This document shows positions 54,716 through 64,000 of a stretch of 64,000 nt of DNA, piece by piece. Below the pieces are notes generated by a model. It was given only the letters and a program-made list of their open reading frames with translations, was not told the DNA's origin and did no database searches. Made by a program: the position numbers and the translations under genes. Position 1 is the first letter of the stretch; each line of letters starts with the position of its first letter. Source of the stretch: Schistocerca nitens (Eukaryota; Arthropoda; Insecta; Orthoptera; Acrididae); NCBI RefSeq assembly GCF_023898315.1, contig NC_064616.1:531421102-531485101 (forward strand). Reading direction: 5' to 3'.

Positions 54716-55889
54716 GCGTCTTCAAATTTTCTGACTGAGTTATTATACAGAGCTGCAGGACTGTATTTCTTGCGTTAGGGGACTGTTCTTTTCCTGTTCT
54801 AAATCTCATTCATAGACTTTTTTCCCGAACAGATAAGACAATGTTGACAGAAAGGGAGAAAATACAAACTTGATATAAACAGCAGCAACGTAGCACGGGG
54901 CGTCAGTGCTACCCGGTCTGGCACATTTTATATTTCTTTGTACATATCATGATTTCAAAGATTAGTAATAATTCTCATATTATCATTAACATATCGTATC
55001 ATAGCAACGGAAAAGTCGTTTGCTGAGCTCAGTACTTCCCTTCTACTTAAATGAAGATGAATGTGATTGTAGTGTATGTATGAAGCCCCCAGCCTCCGGG
55101 TCGCTATTTTATCTTTCGTCTGACGCAGAGGATCTAATGCTCCAGATTAAGGGTGATGCTGTTATTCAATGTCTAACAATTAATCACATTGCTATCTTTA
55201 TGTGTACTGTCTGGAAGTTTACAGTGCCATTACTTCACTTAAAATTTTTCAACAGTTATGACAATCCAGAAACTGATCTGTGGCGTGTGAGACACAACAT
55301 TCTAGATACTGAACCTAGTAAAAGGATGACCGAAATAATTTCTAAACAAAAACTTCGACACTGCAGCGGAGAGAACGTGTGACGATGTATAAATATGCAC
55401 CACACATGGTTAGAATCAAGATAGTGAAAGAAAAGGTATTGTCTACAAGGCCATACGATCATTTCATTTCCTGTCATCTGGCAAGTGAGTCAACACTAAA
55501 AAAGTATCATTTAAAAAACCTAAAGAGAAATCGGAAGCTCTGAGCAGAAAAGACGATTACTAAAGGGTAAATTACACAGGTGTCGCCCCTGCGCTCGTAG
55601 CATCAGTGACACTACAGTACTGCTCATGGAGGGAACACCTCTCCCCCTCTAGGCCCACAATTCACTGGCGAAGGTATGAGAAATGGCAGCTCCCGGTCAG
55701 CAGATTGTGCGTCAATTTACTGTGAAATACCGAAATTCTCTACAGTGTCTTTTGTGTAATGGCACAATCTCGAAATTTATCGCAGTGCATTGTCGCTATT
55801 TACAGTGTCTTACGGGCTAAAATATGCGAAAGTTAGTTCTGGTAGTCTTGGTGCCATTAAAGAACAGTATTTGTGTGGCGAGTAACTAG
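54716..55889. other. No recognisable gene
   Basis: The longest open frame (55020-55382, +, 120 codons) has no domain I recognise, no signal peptide and no conserved motif; I treat it as chance. Confidence 0.45.
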
Positions 55890-56115
55890 CGAGCTGCCGC
55901 AGAGGTTACGCATCGGACTTGCATTCGGGAAGAACGGTGTTCAAATAGTCTTCTGGCTATCTAGGTTTATTTTCCGTGGTATTCCTAGACCGATTAAGGG
56001 CTATACCGTGTTGATTCCTTTGAAATGACACTGCCGATCTTCTTCCCCATCGTTGTCCAACTCGTGCTTATTCTCTGTCCCTAATGACCTCGTCGTCGAT
56101 TGGACGTTACACCCT
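55890..56115 (+). repeat. SINE-C, strongly degraded
   Basis: AGAGGTTACGCATCGGACTT with CATTCGGGAAGAACGGTGTT (head), TCTAGGTTTATTTTCCGTGG, CCTTTGAAATGACACTGCCG and CCTAATGACCTCGTCGTCGA follow the SINE-C body with many changes. Confidence 0.65.
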
Positions 56116-56538
56116 AGTGTACTTTTCTGTTATGTGGTGGCATGAGTCCCCTCCCTTTCTCTTTCTGAATTCCGCCATTACTTCCACCGGGACGTAACAT
56201 CTGTACACGCATTCTTCTTCATGCATTGGACATCGGAACTCCAATAAGTCGTCAGTAAAAAGGTTAAATGTCTGCCACTGTGGAATGTGTTGTAATTTGA
56301 TACAGTAATATCGCATCAGATACCACTTAACAATTTCCATACGTTTTTCGTATGTAGACTGTGTACTCCGAACGACATTTTAGACTCTTCTCGGATTAAT
56401 CAGCTACAACTTCATCCGAAGTGGAATTACATGTATGAAACAAGGAACCTGGTAAGGTTCGCTATAAGGAACAAACGAGAGAGCATACCGAGAACACAGT
56501 ATGGAAAATAACGTAGTCGGCCTTTGCTGCATCCAACT

Positions 56539-56573
<35 letters not shown>

Positions 56574-57966
56574 GATTGAGAGTGCAGAAAACTCACAGGA
56601 GGCTGCTGTCCTTGAAGGTGGAACGAACTTACGCAGAAATAATCGAACGTCGAAGCGCAAGAATAAGCGAGATGCGAGGCCACTTCGAAGAATGAATGTT
56701 TCCCAGTAAGCCTTGTCGCCGTGACGTCACGCTTTCACAAAGAGCGCGCGCTTACGTTGCTTTGATGCGTTAGGTCTCCAGTAAACGTGAACTGAAACCG
56801 CTTCTCAGACAGAATTGTACCTTTTTCACGTCATCTACGTATTTCGTGACTTATTCCTCCGATGCTGCGTTGTAGTGGAACCTTTCTCTTTGTTCAGATT
56901 TATTGTAAATTTTTCGTAACGATTAGAAATTACGTGTTGTTACGTGCTTCGATTCCACTGATACACGCGGTAATCTACTAGAGATAACTACTCGTGTTAT
57001 CAGGCTGGCATTTTGTCGTTCTGTCAACAGATGAATAGTCACATGCGAGATTTGAGGCAGCTCTCCATGCAGTGTTTTAGGAATGAAGGTCCCTTTCTGT
57101 GTCATTCCTTGTCAACAGAAGATAAAAGAGATGGTACACTACAGTGATGCACTAAAAACTCATATGCTAATACACGAAACAATATATTGCGTTTTACAAA
57201 ACGAGGTACTGTATGAATCTCAAGTGTGGTATAAATGTCTTTTTACGCGGTATCGTCTGGATACTGCAGTCACAACCAGACCTAAATCCGAGGCTTGAGT
57301 AGTATCTCCATTGCTTTACCTCCAAAAATCACGAGATTGGATTTGCTTTTCTCCGAAATTACTTTGTTTTTCAGTAAGTACTGGCCAGAGATTAACAGGA
57401 TTTACGATCCTCTTCTCATGAATCTCACTTCACAATCTGCGTAGCCACTAAAAATAACTACAGAGTAATCTGTATGCAATTGAGATAGACGTACTCATTT
57501 TACCTAAGATAGTTCGAATATTTGGCCAACTGAAAATTATATTGTGTTTTACTGTTTGAAGTGCACGAAAGCTTATTTTCTGTGGTACTCTGTACTCTGC
57601 AGAGTGGCTTGGTAAGTACGTATTCTGTGTAGACGCAGATATATCAGTCTTATAGTCACTGACTCTCATCTCTTCCTACAGCAGGCTGAGAACAGGTAAC
57701 GACTAGCACATCATATTTATCACATGAGTTCCCCGGAAGAATGAACTCATATTTCTTTGGCACTGCAATAATAGCTCTGTTATTGTGCAGCTTTCAAAAA
57801 ATGAGCACTGCTTTCAGCAATAATGCAATGAATACATAATACCCTTCAATATTTAGTCCTAGGTCCATAAAAATTATCATTTAAGTCTTCCAAACAGACC
57901 GAGAAGTTACCAGCGCAAATGCTGTGAATTGTTATTTCTTATAACAGAACAGCGAAGTTCGTAGAT
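56116..57966. other. No recognisable gene; contains a 29-base T run
   Basis: The T run at 56545-56573 could be the (A) tail of an unrecognised minus-strand retroposon, but I see no body for it. Confidence 0.45.
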
Positions 57967-57969
57967 GTA

Positions 57970-59168
57970 CACTATCTACTCTAACGTATCCAGCCATCCC
58001 TCTACAATATTGAATTGACCACTAGATGTCGCGAGAGGCGGACTTGCCAGTACAAAAGGAGGCGGAGTGCATCGTGTTGCAGAAAGGCAGAAAGGCAGCA
58101 CACCCGAGTGGGTCGGTCAGGACAGCTCAGTAACTTCGAACGTGGACTGGTCATTCGATGTCACCTGATTAACAAATCCATCAGGGATATTTCAACAGTT
58201 CCAAAGCTGTTCGGGTCGTCCTTTAGTGATGTGATTGTGGCGTGGAAACGCGAACGAACAGCCAAAGCTATACCCAGTCCAGGCAGACCTCGTGTACTGA
58301 CCGAGAGGGACCGTCGAGCATTTCGGAGAGTGATTATACAAAATCGCACGGAATCAGCAGAAGAAATCACTCATGACTTTCTAAGTGTAACCAGCAGTCC
58401 AGCCAGCACCATGACAGTGGGTGAGGAGTAAAAAAGAGTAGGATACAGTGGTCGAGCAGCTCCTCATAAGCCACACATTTGTGTAATCGATGCTAAGCTA
58501 CGCTCGTGGTGGTGTAAACAGTGACGCCACGGACAGTGGGTGACTTTATACGAGTGATCTAGTCCTATGTATCTTGCTGTACACTGTAAAAATCAGATGG
58601 AAGGGTTTGGGTTTGACGAATACCTGTAGAATGTTACCTGCCACCATTTATAGCGCCTACAGTGAAGCACGGAGGAAGTATTGTTACTACGGTAAGCGGA
58701 AGTTTTTCGTGGTTAGGGTATAGTCCCATAACTGCAATTAAGCAAACGCTAAATGCAGAAGGATAGGAACACATTTTTCAGCACTGTGCACAGTAGAGGA
58801 ACAGTTCGGAGACGATAATTGTATCACCATGACAATACATTCTGCTATAAAGCAGCATCTGTGAGGCAATGGTTTGTGGACAATACCATTCCTGAAATGG
58901 ACTGGCCTCTCCAGAGCCACGACCTGAAGAAAATGGACCACCTGTGGGTTGAGTTAGAACGTCGACTACGCCCAGACCACAGCATCTACCATCACTACGC
59001 ACTTTGGCTTCGGTTTTTGAGGAAAAATGGGCTGCCATTTCTCCACAGACATTCAGATACCTCTTTGAAAGTGTCCTCAATCGAGCTGAAGGCACCGTAA
59101 AGGCGAAGGGTGGACACTCTCCATGTTAGCGTCTACTAATAGGTTTCCGAATGCTTTTGATCAGATAG
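57970..59168 (+). pseudogene. Tc1-like transposon and transposase, dead
   Basis: The right end carries CCGAATGCTTTTGATCAGAT, the terminal repeat also seen at 20993; the left end CACTATCTACTCTAACGTAT is a mutated partner after TA at 57968-57969. The transposase opens with QLSNFERGLVIRCHLINKSI and continues ELRDIS-type, VIVAWKRERTAKAIPSPGRP, RVLTERDRRAFRRVIIQN; it is then broken by stops and shifts through the first Asp region, and resumes at 58819 with YHHDNTFCYKAASVRQWFVD (second Asp), PEMDWPLQSHDLKKMDHLWV, where the catalytic Glu of NPIEHLW is Asp, and LERRLRPDHS. Inactive copy of the family at 20070-20993. Confidence 0.82.
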
Positions 59169-59459
59169 CGTTGTCTTTAACTCTGCACATATCAGACGTT
59201 AAAATTAGGAGAGACCATATTAACCCAAAACCAAATGATTACTCCAACTGATTACTTTATGCAACATTTGGGCGTGGGGAAAACAGAAGAGAAATTGTAC
59301 GCTACGGCTTTATAGACTCGATCGATAGTTGTGTAGATAAGGACAAAATTTCTCGGCCTAGCAGTATAAGACTTTTGTTAAGTTAAAAATGAAAGTCTTT
59401 TTCGATATAGTACCCATTTGAATCAATACTCTTTATCCGACGTATTTACCGTGAGTTGA

Positions 59460-59658
59460 AAATGGCTCAAATGGCTCTGAGCACTATGGGACTCAACTGC
59501 TGTGGTCATCAGTCCCCTAGAACTTAGAACTACTTAAACCTAACTAACCTAAGGACATCACACACAGCCATGCCCGAGGCAGGATTCGAACCTGCGACCG
59601 TAGCAGTCGCACGGTTCCGGACTGCGCGCCTAGAACCGCGAGACCACCGCGGCCGGCC
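59460..59658 (-). repeat. SINE-A, subfamily with GCGCGCCTAG head
   Basis: Reverse-complement SINE-A. Target duplication ACCGTGAGTTGA (59448-59459 and 59659-59670). The head carries GGACTGCGCGCCTAGAACC and CGAGACCACCGCGG instead of the usual GACTGAAGCGCCTAG and GGCCAC. Confidence 0.95.
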
Positions 59659-59793
59659 ACCGTGAGTTGATTTCATCCCCAAAGTGCGATATTGGAAGAT
59701 TAACAATAAACCCAGCTACGAATGCAATAATTTCTTCATCGGATCAAAACATTTCACAGCCAGATATTTGCTTCGATGTGGGGATAAATAGCA

Positions 59794-59995
59794 AAAAAAT
59801 GGTTCAAATGGATCTGAGCACTATGGGACTCAACTGCTGTGGTTATCAGTCCCCTAGAACTTAGAACTACTTAAACCTAACTAACCTAAGGACATCACAC
59901 ACATCCATGCCCGAGGCAGGATTCGAACCTGCGACCGTAGCAGTCCCACGGTTCCGGACTGCGCGCCTAGAACCGCGAGACCACCGCGGCCGGCT
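59794..59995 (-). repeat. SINE-A, same subfamily as the previous copy
   Basis: Shares the GCGCGCCTAG and CGAGACCACCGCGG variants with 59460-59658 and differs from it at very few positions. Independent target duplication GATAAATAGCA (59783-59793 and 59996-60006). Confidence 0.95.
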
Positions 59996-60006
59996 GATAA
60001 ATAGCA

Positions 60007-62399
60007 GACAAGGTGTGCTAAATCCAATTAATAAAGTTGTTGCTCCCACAAATCGTATTTCAAATCCCGCAAAGCGATTACCCTGGCAGAATGATGGATT
60101 TTCTTTTGCAATCCAGACACCTCCTAGCACCCCAGAGGACATTGGCTATAAATTTCTCGCGGATGAAAATGACTTCCATTTTTCTGTAGATGGTCACGGA
60201 CTTCCATCTATTATCTTAAATGCTGGAAATTTTTTGGCGTGAAGAGGTGGATCCACATATCAAAAATCGGCACACAAACTCAGATTATTTTTAAAACAGT
60301 CCAGACCTTGCTGAGAAGTTCGTCTTGCGCAAAGCTTTCTCATTGCTAATTCTTCATGTAATATGTACCATACTCTTCCTTGTGGTATGTCTAGGGATTA
60401 TGCCCTACAACGTTAACCGTCGATCGTCCGAAACCATATTGTGTATTTGCTCGAACATTTCAGAACATTTCAAATGCTGTTGCAGTTTTGGGACGTCTTT
60501 CGCGTAAATCATCTTCATGATATGTACAGTCATGTTTGGATTTGTCACGTATTTCTTAACAACTGAAAAAGAAAGAGCGGGTTTGTCTTAAACTTTCTCG
60601 AACTTTAAATGGATTTTCCTTGAGGAAATTAAATGGTAGTATAGAATTCCATATTGAACATTTGAACAAATCATACACACAAACAAGGTCCGCCTGAAGA
60701 AACCTATCCCGCAGATCAATCTGACGCTTGACTTCGTTACTGCACACTATGCATCAACATAAAAAAAAGAAGATTTCGTTGGTATCAACGCCATCTCTGT
60801 GCTAGTTTGAGAAATTTTATCTTTGTTCTGATAATGCTTTTTAATATTATGACGGCATAACCCTGTGTGGCCCTTCCGTTTTCCTCAGAAACTGATGTAA
60901 CTTGGATCTTGTTGGAATTAAAGAACTGAGTTGGCTTCCATCTAAGACTCATAACTGTAACAAGAGCAAAAGAGTTTTTTTTCCGTATGTGAACACGTGA
61001 TTGCAACTGACCGTGGTCGAGCAGACGGTATTCGTCCTTCCCCCGCCAGAGCGCGACGGGACAATTGCAGGCCAGCATCGCGCGTCCCTCCTGCGCCACT
61101 ATTCACCGGCAGGACAACCGCCACGCGATCACGTAAGTTGCGCCAGCTCGCAAATGAATATCACCCGCAGAATTATTATTTTTTCTTCGACGACTCGTTT
61201 ACATTACTGACGTAATGCGTATGCCTGTACATGAGTGCGTCACCAGTTGTTAGACCCTTTTCTCATTGCACGTGAAGATTCTGTACGTATATGCGAGTGC
61301 TCTTCGATTACCATCATGTAGCGAGAAAGACCGGTACAGGGCGTATTTTGCGCGTGTGTGTCCCCCCCCCCCTACCCCCCTCTCTCTATATCTCCTGGCG
61401 TTATTCCATTTTGGGCTCTGTACGTGGTGAGTACTATGGCAGCCTTGATTTATTACTACTGTGTTTAAGTGGACGCAAAGTTTTTAAAATCTGGGATGGG
61501 AGGAACGGTCGTATAACCCATCTGTTTGTGTATCATGTATAAAAAAAATTGTGTCTTAACTGTTTTGTATTTTGGTCTGAAGCGAATGCTGGAAACCCAG
61601 CCTATCATTTTCCTCTGTGGGTATGGGAATCCGCCTAAATCTACACTCAAGCTGGCCAGTGTATTCGGCCGCACGAATTAGATTCGCTACACGTCCACGG
61701 CTCGTCGACAGCAGAAAACAAACTGTACGAACATGCTACAACGTCTTTAAGTTTACTCCTTTTTTCCCCACAAGTGTCTCTTTTGCCTCTGGGTTTGAGC
61801 GGCTACGTGTACGAATGCGGCAAAGAAAACCCGGATTCGATTTCTCGTGTCTCTAATTTTTTTTGCTGATGTTAGAGAGTTACCATCGATTTCCTTTCAC
61901 ACTTATTAGGATATTGAGAGTTACGTAAAAGTAAAACAGCGACTCTGGAGACGTTCAGCTTCTTCGAAAATTTCTCTCGCCACTGTGGTATATCTGAATA
62001 TCATGGGAGCGCCTGATGTGATTAGCAACAACGTCCACATTCCGCTTCAGTAAGTTACTGTTCGATATACCTCACTTGCTCTTCCCAAAATTAAAGTAGA
62101 GTATTCCTGGTTCTTACAATCGATAGCCTTTAAATGAATAATTTGTCTCGGATCAAGTGTCAACTACATACATCTCCCACGTCCATTATTATTATTTCAA
62201 GCTCAGGTCTTCAGCTAACTTCTAGATGATTGATATTTAATTGATAGTAAAATCTGCATAGGGGGCAAACGATGTATGTTTCCTATGAAACACTGTCTGT
62301 TATTTACCGTTAAGTTTTCGTGCAACTGAGGAACAATTCGCAATGCTATTATAAACCATTTTGTTGTAATAAGTCGATGTACGCGAAAGCAAAACTTAA
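60007..62399. other. 2.4 kb without a supported gene
   Basis: Around 60300-60900 the minus strand gives weak mariner-like N-terminal phrases (EMFEQIHNMVSDDRRLTLYG), but without catalytic motifs or ends I cannot support a call. A C-rich/CT-rich patch is at 61360-61395. Confidence 0.4.
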
Positions 62400-63720
62400 T
62401 TTAGAATGTCCATCTGTTTTTCTTATTTTTCGCTTCATGAAGGGGGCTTACAATCTCTTTTGCCTTCAGTGAAGCTTTACATTTGTCGGTCGATATACAT
62501 GTCTCTTTCCTGTTGGCTTATAACTGATTGCTCGCTTAACCATTCTGTCACCCCATTTTGTTTATTTTTTCGGCTAAATACATCCAAGCTCTAGTTTTTT
62601 CACTAATGCTATATGGATTAAGTTCTCTTATTATATTGTTGCGTATTTGATCTCTGAGAATGTATCCTGTTATTTTCCTTCATTTTCGTTTCAGCCGACT
62701 GTATTCTCCTTTTGTCGTTGTTTTTCAGTGTCCAAGATTCGCTTCCCTGTTTTATTTCCATGTTTTATTAGAGGGGTAACCATAACATAATAAAAAATAG
62801 CTTTGTATTTTTGTTTGTGTTGTCACCTTGTGCACTGTGTATAATGCTACATATTATTTGAAACTTATTTAATTTGTTAGTGACGTCGTTTCCAGTCTAA
62901 CAGCTGCCCGACAGCTAAAAGCGTGACACCTCTTCCGTTGGTTGTTCGTCTATATCTGTTTTGAAATATACTGGTAATTTCCTTTTGAAGGACATTAATT
63001 TTTGCCTTTCATTGAAATTTTTGTTGTATTATTTATTATAATTTATGTGTGGCAGTATAAAACCCGTATTACTTCCATCAATGTCTGAGAGGTCGTCGTT
63101 CTTCTAAGATGTACCAAAGTTTACTTCTGTTCCCTATAATGAAGGGATATTTGTAATCAATGAACGCGGTGTGAATCTCCAGGTTGTATTCTCGTCATTT
63201 TTCGATTAACTGTCACTGTCGCTAAAAGGTCGTACCTTTATCATATAACTTTTCCCCTTCATTATAAAGTAGTCAGCTACTTTTCTCATTCTGGTGTAAA
63301 TAATTTATGCATAATGTTCATAAGAAACATTTAGAAAGTTTATTCTTCTATAGTTCTTGTAAGCATTTTTTTATTCATTTATGTCTTCCACGATTCCATA
63401 GTAACCTCAGCTGTCGCTTTAATTTTCCACATGTAAGCAGTTATACGTTGATGCCATCAGGCCTTGCAGTTTTCCTCATTGCAGTCTATCTGTTTCAAGG
63501 CCATTTTTTTATCTCATCGAGTATAGTATCATCTCTCTGACACACCTGTTTGTACACTACTTTTGTTGAAGTTACTGATTCTTCCTCTACGTTATCTTTT
63601 TCATTGTCGGGCAGTACGTTTGATGTAACATCATCATCTCTAAATGTGTCTTTTCTCATTAAACCGATGAACAACACGAGTGGAACGGTCCTCCGCATTT
63701 CTCTCAGAGTTCATCAGCTA
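62400..63720 (-). pseudogene. Non-LTR reverse transcriptase relic
   Basis: On the minus strand, in shifting frames: LQGLMASTY-like (for GPDGI) near 63450, HTAFIDYKYPFIIGNRSKLW with YILEERRPL near 63060-63190 (the FIDYxKAFD palm motif, Asp kept), then after a deletion LCYGYPSNKTW (for LYGSETW) near 62780 and YILRDQIRNNIIRELNPYSI, SEKTRAWMYLAEKINKMG near 62530-62640, matching the C-terminal DHIRNEDIRxELxIFSI...W..H..RM region of RTE/CR1-type LINEs. The FADD block is missing. Old and inactive. Confidence 0.62.
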
Positions 63721-64000
63721 TACAGCCACTGAACGTTTTGGTGATGACAGACTTTAAGCATGTGTTTGAAGCCTTAGTTTTACAAAGACAGTGACTATCC
63801 GTGTGCTGGTACACTGAAAGCTTACATCTGAAACACAAGTAAAGTTTTAGACTGTTCCGTTGCAGATTTAAGAGCAGTTTCATTTACACTAAGTTCATGC
63901 ATGGTCCGATTTGTTGCCACGTCATGGCTTATCTCTTTGTAAACTTTGCTATCGATTAAAAAAAAATGCTGGAAGTAAAAGTGGACTCGGGGACACTCTG

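Noticed and set aside
55020..55382. 120-codon open frame, possible small host gene
   Set aside because: No domain, signal peptide, splice context or neighbour supports it; frames of this size occur by chance in 64 kb.
56545..56573. Poly-T run as the tail of a minus-strand retroposon
   Set aside because: No SINE or LINE body could be recognised on the side expected for such a tail.
60300..60900. Mariner transposase N-terminus on the minus strand
   Set aside because: Only one loosely similar phrase is visible; no catalytic motif, terminal repeat or TA duplication could be found.
1..64000. CRISPR arrays, operons or prokaryotic promoters
   Set aside because: The sequence is eukaryotic repeat DNA; no spaced direct-repeat array or gene cluster is present.

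Overview
This window reads as a piece of a very large, repeat-bloated insect genome. The SINE, RTE and Tc1 families and the general texture suggest an orthopteran, most likely a grasshopper or locust of the Schistocerca type. That assignment is inference from remembered repeat families; no host gene fixes it. I found no convincing host exon, structural tRNA or rRNA gene, operon or CRISPR array. Nearly everything recognisable is a mobile element, mostly dead, and many are inserted into one another. The only complete intact coding region is a 340-residue Tc1-type transposase at 16128-17150. A second, near-identical copy in opposite orientation runs off the left edge (1-987).

Layout. 1-1.7 kb: Tc1-like copy (minus) beside an older Tc1 relic. 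2.1-6.6 kb: an R1-clade-like non-LTR retrotransposon (minus) sitting inside a tRNA-derived SINE, with a UAAUG ORF1/ORF2 junction and a second SINE inside ORF1. 6.86-8.76 kb: a mariner-type element with ~290-bp terminal inverted repeats and a DD41D-like transposase. 9.05-12.34 kb: an RTE-type retrotransposon bounded by a 10-11 bp target duplication, nearly intact. 12.6-14.7 kb: a Tc1 relic and an RTE relic, each split by a SINE. 15.9-17.3 kb: the intact Tc1-like element. 17.65-18.81 kb: a long-TIR element with TTA target duplications and tRNA-like modules in both arms. 20.1-21.0 kb: Tc1 relic. 24.15-24.98 kb: a back-to-back mariner fragment pair that also carries a near-perfect 87-bp-arm hairpin. 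26.9-28.2 kb: tRNA-derived SINE and Tc1 relic. 30.5-31.45 kb: an internally deleted mariner carrying a 5S-rRNA-derived SINE. 31.5-32.7 kb: Tc1 relic. 33.0-36.9 kb: second RTE copy broken by a SINE and a solo LTR. 36.9-48.5 kb: non-LTR relics, a transposase relic split by a SINE, a hAT-like non-autonomous element and more SINEs. 51.0-54.5 kb: three Tc1 copies or fragments. 58.0-59.2 kb: another Tc1 copy. 59.5-60.0 kb: two SINEs of one subfamily. 62.4-63.7 kb: non-LTR relic.

The elements record a history rather than a cooperating system. Old Tc1, RTE and R1-like copies came first; a burst of one tRNA-derived SINE (called SINE-A here: 11 copies, six of them inside other elements) followed; the near-identical Tc1 pair looks youngest. 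The SINEs must have relied on LINE machinery in trans, but I cannot say which LINE. The most noteworthy items are the 5S-derived SINE, the tRNA-like hairpins and arms, and the UAAUG junction of the R1-like element.
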